Assembly (NCBI GenBank): GCA_019828565.1 | Contig: JAHDYR010000069.1 | Coordinates: 496,001-560,000 of the forward strand | Reading direction: 5' to 3' | Length of the DNA stretch: 64,000 nt | Origin: Carpediemonas membranifera | Lineage: Eukaryota > Fornicata | Part shown: positions 1 to 11,127 of the stretch, piece by piece | Layout of the letters: each line of letters opens with the position of its first letter | Numbering within the stretch: the stretch's first letter is position 1 | The notes under the pieces: generated by a model | Told to the model about the DNA's origin: nothing | Databases searched by the model: none | The model's input: the letters and a program-made list of their open reading frames with translations, nothing else | Made by a program: the position numbers and the translations under genes

Positions 1-2
1 TG

Positions 3-137
3 ACAATGCCGTCTGATGAGAGAAAGAAGCTTCGCAACCATCTTTCCATGACTGAAGAACGGCAGATTGCTCGTCAAGAGATGGAGGTTGAGATTTACCA
101 GTTTTTAAGAGAGCTCGGTATGTTCTCTACAGTGTAA
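3..137 (+). CDS. C-terminal end of an unrecognised protein (partial)
   Basis: An open frame runs from the window edge to a TAA at 135-137. It encodes about 44 residues with a charged, helix-prone composition and includes the stretch MTEERQIARQEME. An ATG occurs at 6-8, but the frame is open to the left edge, so the true start may lie outside the window. No family is recognisable. It could equally be a chance frame; only the charged helical composition argues for coding. Confidence 0.3.
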   Translation, partial: TMPSDERKKLRNHLSMTEERQIARQEMEVEIYQFLRELGMFSTV

Positions 138-343
138 AAGATGCAATTGTTGACCATTGACTCGATCAGCGCGCCTCTAAACCCCACTATTCGAAGGCGT
201 CTCTGCGGGCTGAAGAGACATAAAAGGTTAAAAACAGTTTAAGGAACTCGTCCAACGTCTTCGCATTGTGCGTCATGGCCACCTTGTCCTTCTTCGTCAA
301 CCTCGATTTGGTACCCTTTCTCTTCACAGTCGTCTTCTTCTTC

Positions 344-1075
344 TTAGAAGGCTCCCAGCTCCCATTGGCGCATGCTTTTTCTTAGCTTCTTCTGCTCTAA
401 TCTGTACTTCTCCTCCTCCGTCATGTCTGCTTCCTTTTTCTTTGCCTTCGCCTTCTTCTTCGACTTCATTACATCTAACTTCTTCGCCTTCTCTGCATCC
501 TCCTGGACCACGCGAGAAATTGAGTGCTTCACGTCCTTCGGTACATCACGATTCCTCGCATGCTTAACCACGACAAAGACATTATCGTCAGTGCCGCCAC
601 CTTCAAGGATGACCTTGTCCTTTGGGATCTTGCTGGTGGCAACCAAGAAGCAGATCGGCTTCTTATCCACCTTGAATAGGGCAAACCTGCAGTTGCCAGC
701 AGCCGAATGATGGCAAAGCTTGTTGACGCATGCTTCATCAGGAGTCATGAGGTGCAGCTGTGACGATAGCTGAATCCGAGAAGGCTGATCGCTAAGAACA
801 CCCTTGGCAATCCCGAGCACTTCTCCCTCATCAACATCGCCAGCCGTGACCAAACCATACATCATGTCATCGCCCTTTGACACCATGCATGTGCTGCACT
901 TCAGAGAAATGAGCGATTGGCCGTCAAGCTCGACAATTTGGTCATCATCGAAAGGCAAGGCGTCTATCTTCATCGCGGCTTCGCCCATGTCCGCCCAATT
1001 TGCATAGACACGACGCGCAAGCTCTTCCGGAAAGCAATCGCAGCAAAAGTTGACAGTTCCACTTTCTTGCTGCAT
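344..1075 (-). CDS. Unrecognised protein with Cys pairs and a Lys-rich C-terminal helix
   Basis: This is an intact 243-residue frame. I start it at the ATG at 1075; the frame stays open upstream to a GTG at 1138, but the extra residues look non-coding. The N-terminal third has cysteine pairs (FCCDCF near residue 10, CSTC near residue 60) and a further Cys/His group (KLCHHSAAGNC) near the middle, so a metal site is possible. The last 60 residues are a Lys/Glu-rich predicted helix (KSKKKAKAKKKEAD), which would suit nucleic-acid binding or nuclear localisation. I do not recognise the family. It is the only long uninterrupted gene in the left 11 kb, which makes a general assembly collapse there less likely. 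Confidence 0.6.
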   Translation of the reverse strand: MQQESGTVNFCCDCFPEELARRVYANWADMGEAAMKIDALPFDDDQIVELDGQSLISLKCSTCMVSKGDDMMYGLVTAGDVDEGEVLGIAKGVLSDQPSRIQLSSQLHLMTPDEACVNKLCHHSAAGNCRFALFKVDKKPICFLVATSKIPKDKVILEGGGTDDNVFVVVKHARNRDVPKDVKHSISRVVQEDAEKAKKLDVMKSKKKAKAKKKEADMTEEEKYRLEQKKLRKSMRQWELGAF

Positions 1076-1189
1076 TCTACGCAGTTTATACCAGCAGTTT
1101 ATACGCAGCAATGACACAGCACCAAGAGCGTGGCACACAACCCTTCAATGACCCATGTAAGGTTGGGTGGGTCTTATGTCAGGCTGTTT

Positions 1190-2042
1190 CTTTTTCAATC
1201 ATTTCAATCATATCCTGCACAGACTTCGTTGATGAAGAAGTTCTGCTATGACGAAGCCGGCTTGTCGCGACGAGAACTGGGCCATAGAACTGAAATCGGC
1301 ATCCGAATATCGCGGCACGCATGGGTATTTACCCCCAGAAATGTTCAAAGTGTGTTCGTGTTCGGTCATTCCGCCGTCAACGAGCGCCATACGAGACCTC
1401 AAGCATACGCGCATGACTGCATCGGCTCTTCCCGCCTGTTCTTCATGTCGTCACACCTGCCTCCGACATTTTACTCGTGCGGTGTAGTCATTGCTCTTTT
1501 ACGGTCTCCCCAAGTCCCCCTTTGCCGCGAAGGTGACTGACATGGCGCAGATCGACAACAAGAAGAAGAATAAGATGCTGAAGCTTGGTAGCTTGCTGAA
1601 CTGGTGCCACTTCTATGGTGGGCAGTTGCAGTTGTCACGTAAGACACTCGAACCGCTCAGAGATTGTCTCAACTTCGTGAACGTGAACTCTGCACTACCG
1701 ATTCGCGGCACAACGCCACCCACTTGCCTCGGAATGTACGACCTGGCAATGCAGATGCTCCACTTCGACCCAACGAAGCGTCCCACTGCTGCCGAATGTC
1801 TTGACAAGCTCAAGGTCATCATGCGCGTGCATGAATGCGTCGCCAAGCCGAGTCCGCTTCTGTTAGATGACACTGAACAGGTCTTACTCTCTGTAGATCA
1901 GCGAAAGAGAATGGTCGACTGCTGCCAACTGGGGTCCTGGAGGAAAAGTTTAGAGATGCGATTCAGAAAGGGTCGTAGCATTGAACTCGAAACCATGAGT
2001 CCTAAGAACACCGGCGCATGCCCAACACTCACCCCAGGGTGA
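1190..2042 (+). pseudogene. Decayed protein-kinase (TKL-like) C-lobe fragment
   Basis: Kinase subdomains appear in the right order but in different frames. They are an HRD-like ILHR near 1205-1215, DEAGLSRR (activation-segment start) near 1245-1270, GTHGYLPPEM (subdomain VIII) near 1310-1343, a YSCGVVIALL match to subdomain IX near 1470-1505, and DPTKRPTAAECL (subdomain XI) near 1767-1802. At least three frame changes and an in-frame TAG (1485-1487) separate them. The shift before subdomain IX coincides with a short T run. The N-lobe (glycine loop, VAIK lysine) is absent upstream. The HRD aspartate is not readable in frame. Known: these motifs define eukaryotic protein kinases. Inferred: a truncated pseudogene, or a gene damaged by consensus errors. 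Confidence 0.65.
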
Positions 2043-2717
2043 AATACCTGGCCGTGGTTTGAACATATACCGACACATAACTGGGTAAATACGTAAATGT
2101 TGTGCGAAAATTGCGTCTTGTTCTGCACAGAGCGATGACGAAACTAAAAACGGAACAAGAAGAGGCCTGAAGATTTAACTGCCCGGCGGTGCAGGTTCGT
2201 CAAGTGGCCGGAGATGCCGCTTCCAGTAAGGTGTATGCCGTACAGCTCGCCGTATCCATCTCCGTGCCCGTCTCCATCCCCCACTCCGCCTTCAACGCCA
2301 GCCCCGCCACGCCTGTTGTAAGTCCGCCTCCATCTCCTGTCCGCAGTTCACCACCGAGTCTCGAAATCGAATCACCTCACTACCATGATTCCCCGCAATA
2401 CCATGATGTATGTGATGACCATTAAACGATCTCCTTCTATACAATGACTTCTGAAGCCGTCCGACCAACGGCACAGAACGGTTTATAACATGCATATGAT
2501 CCATTCTGGTGCCTTTATCCTCTATAACCAACATCAGTCCATCAAAATGAATCTTGCAACAGAATACTCATCCACACGCATCGAGAACGAAAAAGAAGCA
2601 TATAACCAACATCAACAACCTAATAGAAGGCTGCATGCAAGCGTAGAGCTCTCCTAGTCGATTCTTCAATTTATCAAGCATCAATCTCCACGTCAGGATG
2701 AAACTGTGCGCCCAAAA
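2043..2717. other. Intergenic stretch with no supportable gene
   Basis: Short frames exist on both strands, but none has domain-like composition, continuity or a recognisable motif. Confidence 0.5.
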
Positions 2718-2760
2718 GCTCAGAGATGCCGTTATAGATGATATAACGACGTCTCTGAGC
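2718..2760. repeat. Short inverted repeat (18 bp arms)
   Basis: The arms GCTCAGAGATGCCGTTAT (2718-2735) and ATAACGACGTCTCTGAGC (2743-2760) are reverse complements except for two central bases, with a 7-nt loop. It lies 42 bp before a second inverted repeat (2803-2871). Confidence 0.75.
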
Positions 2761-2802
2761 TTTTCAGCGATGTCAGTTTCTGGCCACGTCAAGTTCGGCT
2801 CT

Positions 2803-2871
2803 GCGAAAATAACAGTGCATTGCACTATAAGTCATACATTTGGAATACAGCAATGCACTGTTATTTTTCGC
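2803..2871. repeat. Near-perfect inverted repeat (21 bp arms)
   Basis: The arm at 2803-2823 (GCGAAAATAACAGTGCATTG...) is mirrored at 2851-2871 with about one difference, around a 27-nt loop. A third, direct partial copy of the arm core (GAAAATAACACTGCATTGC) occurs near 3297-3315. This may be the remnant of a small inverted-repeat transposon or a regulatory hairpin. Confidence 0.75.
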
Positions 2872-3370
2872 CAAAACCACGCTGACCTACCATTGTCCAT
2901 GGGCTTGACGGGGGTGATCTTCTCGGCTTGGATTTGGCTGAAACTTGGTATATGTGTAGTATTTGATATGTTAGGACGGATCCAAGATTTTTTTACATAT
3001 CGTTCGAGTCTATTTACCGAGATATACGTAAAAAGCAAAATTAGGGTTGAGTCTATTCTGGCTGAAAAAGCGGTATGGTGGGTTCTCTGACTGTCTGAAC
3101 ACGGCTCCAGAAGTTTTTACGTGATGAATTGGCATATTTATATTGCTTTGCGTAAACAGAAAATTTTGACGAGTACCTACAATCAACTACCTGCATATAC
3201 ATGCTATAAACATGCTTAAAAATGCCTTCAGTCGTACGTGCTATATACTAAAAGCTCTTCCTGCATCTTATTTCCGAAAGAACAAAATATTCACTCTGAA
3301 AATAACACTGCATTGCTGTGAAATTTTTGGAAAAAGATGCTAGATATCACTATTCTACGCAGCTGGATTC

Positions 3371-5024
3371 GTGAGGCATCATGAGAAGACCGTTAGGATT
3401 GCTTCTGCTGCACCTGGTCAAGAGCGTAAGGCTATTCGAGCAGATAAGAGTATGTTCGAGAGATGGTTCGCACTCCGGACGAATAAGAGCCGCTTGGAGC
3501 ACCTCAAAGGAGCACAAAGTGATAACGAAGACAGCCCTGAGATGCGCGCTGGTCGATAACATCGTCATTGACGAGATTCGTGATGTGTTTGGTCTCGCTG
3601 GCCGAGTTTCACTAATGGATCTCATCAACAAGGCTTCCCTTCCCGAGCTCATGGCCATTGGTGACGACCTTGCCCGGCCCGAGCTGTCTAAGGTTCCTGC
3701 AGGCTTGTTTATGGAGGATGATCAGGTTGAAATCGTGCGGAAGCAGTTTTTTTGACCACTACACCGGATCAGCGATCACCTTTGAGGGATAACCGCGAGG
3801 CTGTCATGCCGTCACATCGTGGCTCTATTCATCTAGAAGGAACAGGCCGTCTCTTTTCTTCCAGATCAAGTCAACCTGATCCTTCGCGCTCTCTTCGTCG
3901 CCCCTGAGGGTGCACTGTCGAGGCCCGCCGCGTGCATTCCCCTACGAGGACATTCTTTCTGGTTGCAAGAATGATCCGGGAAGCGATGTGACATCAGCCC
4001 AGCCAGAGCGGTTGCGTCGAGATGTTGCCAAGGCAGCCGCCGAAGCTATTCAGGCAAGGAATGACCGCGAGGGAAGCCATACACTCGCTTGAACTCGTTA
4101 CTGCATCCTATGCGCAAGATACAGGGCATGCATATGTGACACCACCCGCCAGCGACGCCGTGGAATTTTTCCGACACTGACGAGGACGAGTCCGATGGCC
4201 ACGCTGAACCGGCCGCCATGCAGGGTGACGGCGTTCCTTTGCCCCAGACTGATCAAGACGTCGAAGTAGAGTCCGATGTGGACGACACAGACACCGTTGG
4301 TCTCCAGACGGTTTTACGATGTTGATGCAGAGGCCGATCATGACGTCCGCGAGCCAGTGTCCCTGCTTAATCACAGCTTAGCACAGCTAGACGACACCAT
4401 TGCAGGCCTTGATGATGTACCCGAGTCTGTGCGCTTGTTGGAGCAGTACGAGCCCTTGATGAAACGGCTTGCTGAGGAGAGGGAGGCGAGGGAGGCGCTT
4501 GAACAGGCTAACAGAGATTCTGAGGGAGTCCCAGAAGAGACTAGAAGCTGGAGTTAGGTCAGCAGAAGGGCGAGGATCAGGCGATCCATCAGTTTACTCA
4601 AGCAGAGTTGGCACGGGCGAGTGAGGCTGGGCTTGAAGCGCTCGCCGATGAACTCGAGGACAACTGGGCTGAGCTTGTCAGGCGCGCCGAGGAGGCAACA
4701 ATCGAGCTTGACCGCTACGTTGCTCTCGCTGCCTTGATGGAACTGTTCCAGAGGAACAATGTGGCTGGAGCTTTGTGGACTCGGATCAATAGCACCATGA
4801 TGAGGTACGGGGGCCAGAAGTTCATAACGGTCCCACCCCTAGACCTCGGTCTTACGCCTGAGATGAAGGCTATCATCGCACAGCACTCTCGAGAGAAGAA
4901 GACAAAAGCTCGTGTAACACAGGGGAGAGAAGCTGGAGTTTCCCCTGGAAGGAGCGTTCATGCTAGTGGAGCAGTTGAAGTAAATGGGCACGGCGACAGG
5001 GCGGAACAAGCAACCGCGAAATAG
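3371..5024 (+). pseudogene. Unrecognised acidic, coiled-coil-like gene broken by several frameshifts
   Basis: Coding-like segments follow one another in different frames: 3371-3559, 3540-3755 (rich in VFGLAGRVSLMDLINKASLP-type helix), about 3930-4092, an acidic stretch about 4160-4320 (FSDTDEDESDGHAEP), 4310-4557, and 4560-5024 (helical; ends at TAG 5022-5024). One break lies at a run of seven to eight Ts at about 3746-3753. The segments join smoothly in composition, so a single original gene of roughly 500 residues is likely. No family is recognised. Either it is a pseudogene or the consensus has uncorrected indels; I cannot tell which from the sequence. Confidence 0.45.
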
Positions 5025-5760
5025 AGATATCAGGTCATCCCTGACATTGTATGGCGAGAACTGTTCTCAGTCTCCGCTTTGGGAGCTCTAAGATCAGTCT
5101 GAGATGAGTTACAGATGTCCACACGGTATTCGTCAAACTGAGCACTTCTCCAAATGAAAATGTACTCGTGCTGCTTTTAATGAGTCTTTGTTGTAGTCAT
5201 AAACATAAGCAGCACCAATTGCCTTCATTTTGCCTGTTTCTGCCATTATTGATCTGCATATTGATTCCAAGCGACTATCTAAACAAAAGCGGCTTTGAAT
5301 TTCTTCAACAATGCCAATTCCGCGCATAATGTCCGATGAAATGCTGACCGCTTGTGATGCAGCTCCCTCAGGCGTTTCTAGATGTGGTTTTCATTGGTTT
5401 CATTCTCAGTGACACCCTTTACATAATTCATTTTACGTTATAAACATATCGAGACGAAATGAAGCAAGTGCCGAAAGAAGTCTCCTGGAACCTATCGCGC
5501 GTTCACTGGTCATGATCTTACTACAAATCTTTCAAAGATCACTTTTTCGGGCCATGTTGACATGCTTCTTTGTCATTGTCGATGATATCGACGTAGACAG
5601 TGGCCTCTCACTGGGAATGCCCAAAGACTCCGTGTTATCGGCCTATAACACTGTCGTGTCGAACTTGCTTGTCCTGTGTACGGTGGTTTTGTTGCTTTGA
5701 AGAAGAACTTCAACGAGAAGGGTTGCTAGACTGGGCGAGATTTGGGTTATAAGCTCGGTT
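5025..5760. other. Intergenic stretch without a supportable gene
   Basis: Small frames at 5133-5327 (minus) and 5512-5700 (plus) have no motif or continuity and are not called. Confidence 0.4.
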
Positions 5761-6693
5761 ACACCAAGACTAAGCCGATCATCTACCACCAGTTGACGCC
5801 GAAAAGAGAAGCCCTAGCGCCAAGGATCTGTCAGTTTTCATGAAGGAGATGGCGAATGTCCTCAGACTAGCCAACGCCCTGATATGGACATCGAGAACCT
5901 GAAGAAGATGAAGTTCATCTTCCCGACAGATCTACTTCTTGATGCCAGGCAAAGATATCACAAGCAAAGCGTGCAGACCAAAAGGCTGAGGGGAGATGAA
6001 CCCAGCTTTCCTGCGTCTCCAATCAAATCTGAGTCACTGCTCAACGATAGCAACCTTCTTGGATCCATTAAGACTGAAAGAGATGCGAAGACTCCCGCTC
6101 GTGACTCTTCTCTGACAAACCTTCGGTCCAACACCAAATGATCCAGGATCTTCACCAATACGTTGTTGGTGAACGAAAGTTCGATATGGCACATCAGCAA
6201 GAGCTGAAGCGTCCTACTGCTGATGACAGTGATGACAGTGATGTCAGCATTGCTGAAGACAGGTCCGCTGATTTCTTTCGATATGTTTATGCGTCAACTA
6301 GCATTTTGCGCTGCGGGCATTGCACTTCCCCAGTTGGTTGGGCAATCCGGAGAACAAACTGACTTCGCCCAGTGCGGATCATGCAACCGCTGCTTTCTGC
6401 ATGGGAGGTGCGTGAGGTGATTGGCTCAGCAATGGGAAGAAGGCCATTACCAATTTCACGTGTCCGGATTTATTGCCAACAGCTGCAGATGCACCCGCTG
6501 CAAGGCTAAGATCAAATCGTCAAAGGGAAGGGACTCTTTCTTCTGCAACATGTGCAAATCTTGGTATTGCAAGCCATGCGGTGTGGCCATGTGGGAGACC
6601 TCGATTGATGGAACCGTTGCCAGGTTCTTATTTTGCCAGGTCTGCAAGGAAAGCCTCCCTGGCACTGAATCCGAGGTCTGGCATTGTGAGTAA
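5760..6693 (+). pseudogene. Frameshifted Cys-rich, zinc-finger-like protein gene next to the assembly gap
   Basis: Segments in successive frames give a helical N-terminal part (5760-5890), a linker rich in Ser, Lys and Asp (5884-6140), an acidic patch (DDSDDSDVS near 6230) and then a Cys-rich end. The Cys-rich end contains CGHC (about 6310), CGSCNRCFLHGRC (about 6372-6410) and CRCTRCKAKI (about 6486-6515). CNMCKSWYCKPCG (about 6547-6585) and CQVCKESL (about 6636-6660) follow. The spacing of CxxC pairs suggests two or three zinc ions, as in PHD, RING or similar treble-clef fingers, but I cannot assign a class. At least three frame changes interrupt it. A TGA at 6418-6420 lies inside the Cys-rich part. 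The frame ends at TAA 6691-6693, just before the run of Ns. Confidence 0.45.
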
Positions 6694-6698
6694 AGGAA

Positions 6699-6798
6699 NN
6701 NNNNNNNNNNNNNNNNNNNNNNNNNNNNNNNNNNNNNNNNNNNNNNNNNNNNNNNNNNNNNNNNNNNNNNNNNNNNNNNNNNNNNNNNNNNNNNNNNN
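6699..6798. other. Assembly gap of exactly 100 N
   Basis: One hundred consecutive unknown bases, the usual fixed-size scaffold gap. True distance and content are unknown, so genes on its two sides need not be neighbours. Confidence 0.99.
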
Positions 6799-6904
6799 AT
6801 CCCACGGCAGCAAATTCGCTGCAGTAGATTGACTGTCGTCCCCGCTGGGGAAGGTGGGGAAGGTGTGGAGACGTTTCTATTACGCGTTTATTGGGCAATG
6901 TGGG

Positions 6905-8430
6905 TCAAACAACAATTTCTGCTGGTATTGGTTTCTCATACAACGGCATCCATGGAAGAGTTGGTGTCCACCGCAGAATATTGTTGTACGCGTACCACCG
7001 TTTGTTGAGTGGGTTGAACAGCCAGTAAGTGCTGGGGGACTTATCCATCAGTGTCACTGCATATTTTGATGCCTCAAAGCGCGCAATAGCAGGAAACCCA
7101 TGCGATTGTCTCGAAACCACAGTTTGTCTGCTCCCGCCGTCTACTCGCACATAGATAAGGACGTTGTTGGGCAATAGCACAAACTTGGAAAGTGGGTACA
7201 ACCTATACACCTCATGTTCGCTGCAAGGAATCGGGTTTGGGTCCAAAAATAGAGATCGGACAATGTTGGGGATGAGTCGGGATCTACCGATGAGATAGCA
7301 ATCATTGCCAGATCTAACGATCATAAACCTAGACTGTGCAACAAAGATGATTGCGTCGATCCAGACAGGTGTCCTCCTGAACCCCGGATGGGCGACATCC
7401 GTCATGTCATCAGCGGGAATATGACCAGTGGTATTACCGGTGAAGAACTGGGCTGGGACTATATTCTTTGTCTTGGATGCCCGGACCGTTCCGGACAAGA
7501 TAACAAGTCCAGGCACGGCCCTGATCCCTCCAAGATTGACGGGAAGTTTCACCTTAGCAAACGAAGAGAATCGGTGAGTGAGGGCCACATCGTGTCCAAA
7601 CCAAGCCATCATATTAACGCCATACTCCTGAGAAGGCGCTGTAACGAGCACCCCGTGCATTGTGTGCAACATGATGTAAGTGTTGCAGTGGCAGTCAAGA
7701 ACAAATCGATGCCTGCACCACAGATGCATCTTGGCAAGCTTCTCAGCTATGGCTGCGGGGAAAAACCGCCTGATGGACAGATGTAACACGAGCGAACCAC
7801 AAGTTGCCAATGTAGAACGCCTTGCTGGTTGAGAAGAAGAAACACTTGCCATCAGACCAGAACCGCATGATCCGGTGACGGAATGAACGATGATTGTCGT
7901 GGAAGACAAACCCACAATAATGCACGAGCTCTGATGCATCATAGCTCTTGATGACAGTCCGATCTCTCTTAGCAACACTATGTGAAAACATGAACTTCCT
8001 GCACATGAACCAGAGAGCGCTCGAGTCACCATCGGTCACCGTCCTCAGTATGGCCCACAACGTCCCTTGTATAAGCGTGTGAAGACGGTCGGGCAGCGAT
8101 TCGCCTTCGCGAAGCTGAACATCCATGCTTAGCTGTGGATGGCTTCGCAGTTTGATGACGCGAGAGAGAATCCGGGCAACCTGCGATGCCTGATCCGAAT
8201 TCTCAAGCTCTTGCGCGTGAAGACAAGCAAGCTGAAGCATGTCATCAAACGTCTCCAGGTCTTGAAAGATGTGATAGAAATGCGAACGCGCAGGGGAACA
8301 TAAAGAAGACCCTTGTGGCTTGTTCTAAATAGCCCGGCAGGTTGTTGGGCAAAGTTTTGCACAGGACACAAGAGTTCCAGTAAAGGTCACAAACACTGAG
8401 CGACAATTGTCTGTGATTAGAATCAGTCAT
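6905..8430 (-). pseudogene. Unrecognised protein of about 500 residues with two frameshifts
   Basis: The ATG is at 8430. The frame passes through LSLSVCDLYWNSCVLC, then shifts near 8275-8300 and continues as a long stretch to about 7765. It then shifts again at a TTTTTCCCC run (7756-7766) and runs to a stop at 6905. Both joins give smooth protein on either side. The C-terminal 280 residues are rich in aromatic residues and beta-like (for example NPLNKRWYAYNNILRW). No family is recognised. It diverges from the gene starting at 8558, with only 127 bp between the start codons, so the pair may share a promoter and function. The frameshifts could be decay or uncorrected homopolymer errors. Confidence 0.5.
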
Positions 8431-8557
8431 GTTCCCCCTATAGCTGTTCTTAAACTGCACTGCCAAAAATGAGGTGGAGAAAATGGCATCGACATTTTTT
8501 TACGTAGGACCAATATAAACAGCGAAAAAAACGTAAAGGAAACAAAACTGGGAGGAC
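8431..8557. promoter_or_regulatory. Short divergent intergenic region (putative bidirectional promoter)
   Basis: It is 127 bp between two divergent start codons (8430 minus, 8558 plus) and AT-rich, with runs such as ATTTTTTTACG and GCGAAAAAAACG. No defined element is recognised. Confidence 0.35.
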
Positions 8558-11127
8558 ATGCATATCTCCACACAAGCTACTTTGGTCATCTGGAGAATGA
8601 CACCTTACGGTAACATTCTAGCACCATCAAGCGTTTCCGCCGTCAATGTCATTCTAGCAAACGTTTACACCTCGATCCAAGGACACCACGCTAATGGCAT
8701 GGATCGACGGTTCCGTCAATGCGATAAGGATTCGCGTTCGTTGTTCAAGGCTGTCTTGCTATCTCTAACTGATGGTGATATTGACAAGAGCATTCTTGAT
8801 CCTGTCTTTGTTTCCTTGCTTGATGGTAATACGGATCGTTTTCGACGTAACATATGTGCTACTGTCAGAGAGTACACACCAACATGGTCCCATGCCTTCT
8901 CACCTGCGTCGGACGAGAGAGATAGCTTGTGCGAGGACAACCACCTGCTACTCGAGAAGATTGAGAACACCGAGCATGCATTTCAGTTCGCAATGGCGCT
9001 CAAGCGGATCACTGAAGGTGTCAATGTCGTTGATGATGAGGTTACTGTCTTTAACGCGATCGCCAAAAGGCTGGGTATCCAGACCATGAAGTTTGATGTC
9101 TCACATTATGCTCTCAAAGACCTTGGGTGTGATATTAGGAACGTGTTCGGAGTGAAAGAAGCCATGAAAGATCACGAGGCAGATTTTTTTCGAGAGTCTT
9201 GTACCAGACGAGATACACTGTTCGCACAACACGTTTCGTTATGATCAAAACAACCAGAAGTTCCCTCTCGAACATACGACACGTTTCCCAATTGCAGCTG
9301 ACGCAATAGGCTCCTTGCCGGTTCCGGTCAACAACTACTTACATGATGGAACGCACATTACTATCTTCTTCAACAGCGAAGATGAACGAGATCAATGTGT
9401 CTCCATGCTTTCCCACCTCAACCCCACCAAGTTGAAAAGCGATCGGTGGGCCTTTGTCAAGTCGGTTAAGTATAACATTTCCAGCCGTATTGCACGAGGC
9501 ATTCAGTCACCACAGTATCTCGAGACAGCCAGAGATATTTGGTATGATACAACGACACATGTTAGCAGAGAAGCGCGTGTTGAAGCTAGCTACATTCCAG
9601 TTGACATTCTCATCTGGTTTGATGCATGGCGAGGGACTACGACCGCTGTCAAATTCAGGCTGATTGACATGACAGGAGAGGTCTTTCCGCAGAGAGTGAC
9701 ATCACCATTCAGACTGCTTGAGTACCAGGGAAAGGAGGATCTTTTGCCAACATACTTTGAGTATATTCAGTCTAACGTGGAAGAGGCAATCCAGAAGTCA
9801 TTCCAAGTGCGAGAAACTGGAAGGTGGGCAAGAATCAACAGAGTATTGCTGATTGGTGACCACCCTGCCATGTCGACAGTTGTGGGCTCGCTGCAAGGAG
9901 GGCATTATCCATCGCCTTTCCAATCGAATAGTAAGCGAAACATGGGTTGGATGCCGTTTGGCGCCACGTTCCGGACCACACTTCAGCACGTCCTCCAAGC
10001 CAAAGAAGGTAGTATTGCTGAATCTACATCGGGTATTCCAGATCCTGCCGCGCACTGGGGCAGCTTTCTCCTGGCGACTGACCGAAGGCGTTCGTTGGAA
10101 TACAGAAGAAGAAGGTTACGTCAAACTCTCTTTGAGGGATCGTCGATTGCTCCTGACAGTGTGTTTCTTATCCCCCAATCATGCACTGTTGCCATCATTT
10201 CATGGGTCAGGTGGCCCTAATGGCGGGAATGTTCAAACCGCGGAATGACGGCTCACGAGAAGAGAACGCTCAGTGGGGACGTTATCTGCAATCTATCCAA
10301 GATTTCAAACCGCCAGATCGTACAACTGGGTGTAATGAGCATATGTTAGGCCGCAGGTTGATGGCCAACATGGCAACGACGTACTATCATGCGTTTCCTG
10401 TCTCTGTTCAGTCCATCTTCAGACTAATGGGATATCTTTTCTCCCATTATTACTCAACTGCGACAGTGACGGAAGATATCGTGTGGTGGCATCGAGTTGC
10501 TGCACTGTTGGTCCACTTACTCCATGTAAGCCTCTCCTTGGTCACTGATAAGCCCATCCCGGTTCCCACACCATCCGAGGCAAAAATCAATGCGGCCATT
10601 CACTCAGACGCTATATAGCAATGCAATTGTCGCAACCATTCCCGAGATACAAGCCGCAACAATGCTTCCTTTTGGTGTCATCATTGAGGAGTACTTCGAG
10701 AGAGACTTCATTGGCAACCAGGATGCTCGTGTACATTTGAGGAGGAACACAGTTCTGCAGCAAGTTATTCTGAGAGAACAAGCGGAGATGTTCTATCGGT
10801 TCCTGCGCGGTCCTGTATCTTATGGTCGACGTGAGGGCCACGTACCACTTCTTTCCCCTCTGATCAGCCTCCGAGTACACAAATGTTGCAAAAGATCACG
10901 CTCAATGGATTCGTATTCAACAGGATATGACAGAAACGTTGCCAAAGTCTGATGTCAACGATCTGAATAGAAAATTCGAGCAGAACGTCGCTCATTTGTG
11001 GGAAAGCATGCTGAGACGAGCGCGAAAGTCATGGAACAATGAAGACTGGCTGTTTATCAAGGTTCGGGATGATCGTGAGAACGGTGTTCGTCTTGACGTG
11101 TGTCTATGCAGAGAAGGCTGTCCATAA
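8558..11127 (+). pseudogene. Unrecognised protein of about 850 residues with several frameshifts
   Basis: The ATG is at 8558. The first segment (8558-9190) shifts at a run of seven Ts (9184-9190): reading one T fewer connects it smoothly to the segment that runs to about 10010. Further shifts fall near 10010, 10190, 10590-10615 and 10930 before the TAA at 11125-11127. The first 200 residues loosely resemble an OTU-peptidase layout (a LFKAV helix start, then VFNAIAKRLGIQTMKFDV). However, the residue where the catalytic Cys should lie is not Cys, so I do not assign it. The remainder is unrecognised. It pairs with the divergent gene at 6905-8430. Confidence 0.5.

Noticed and set aside
2189-2425. 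Ser/Pro-rich 78-codon frame
   Set aside because: Low-complexity composition, no motif and an antisense competitor; not distinguishable from chance.
3297-3316. Third copy of the 2803-2871 arm as an independent transposon end
   Set aside because: Only about 19 bases match and there is no partner arm, so it is mentioned but not called as an element.
8690-9120. OTU-type peptidase domain in the large plus-strand gene
   Set aside because: The spacing of LFKAV and the later AIAKRLGI strand is suggestive, but the catalytic Cys position is not Cys and no clear His motif is seen. Resemblance is too weak to name it.
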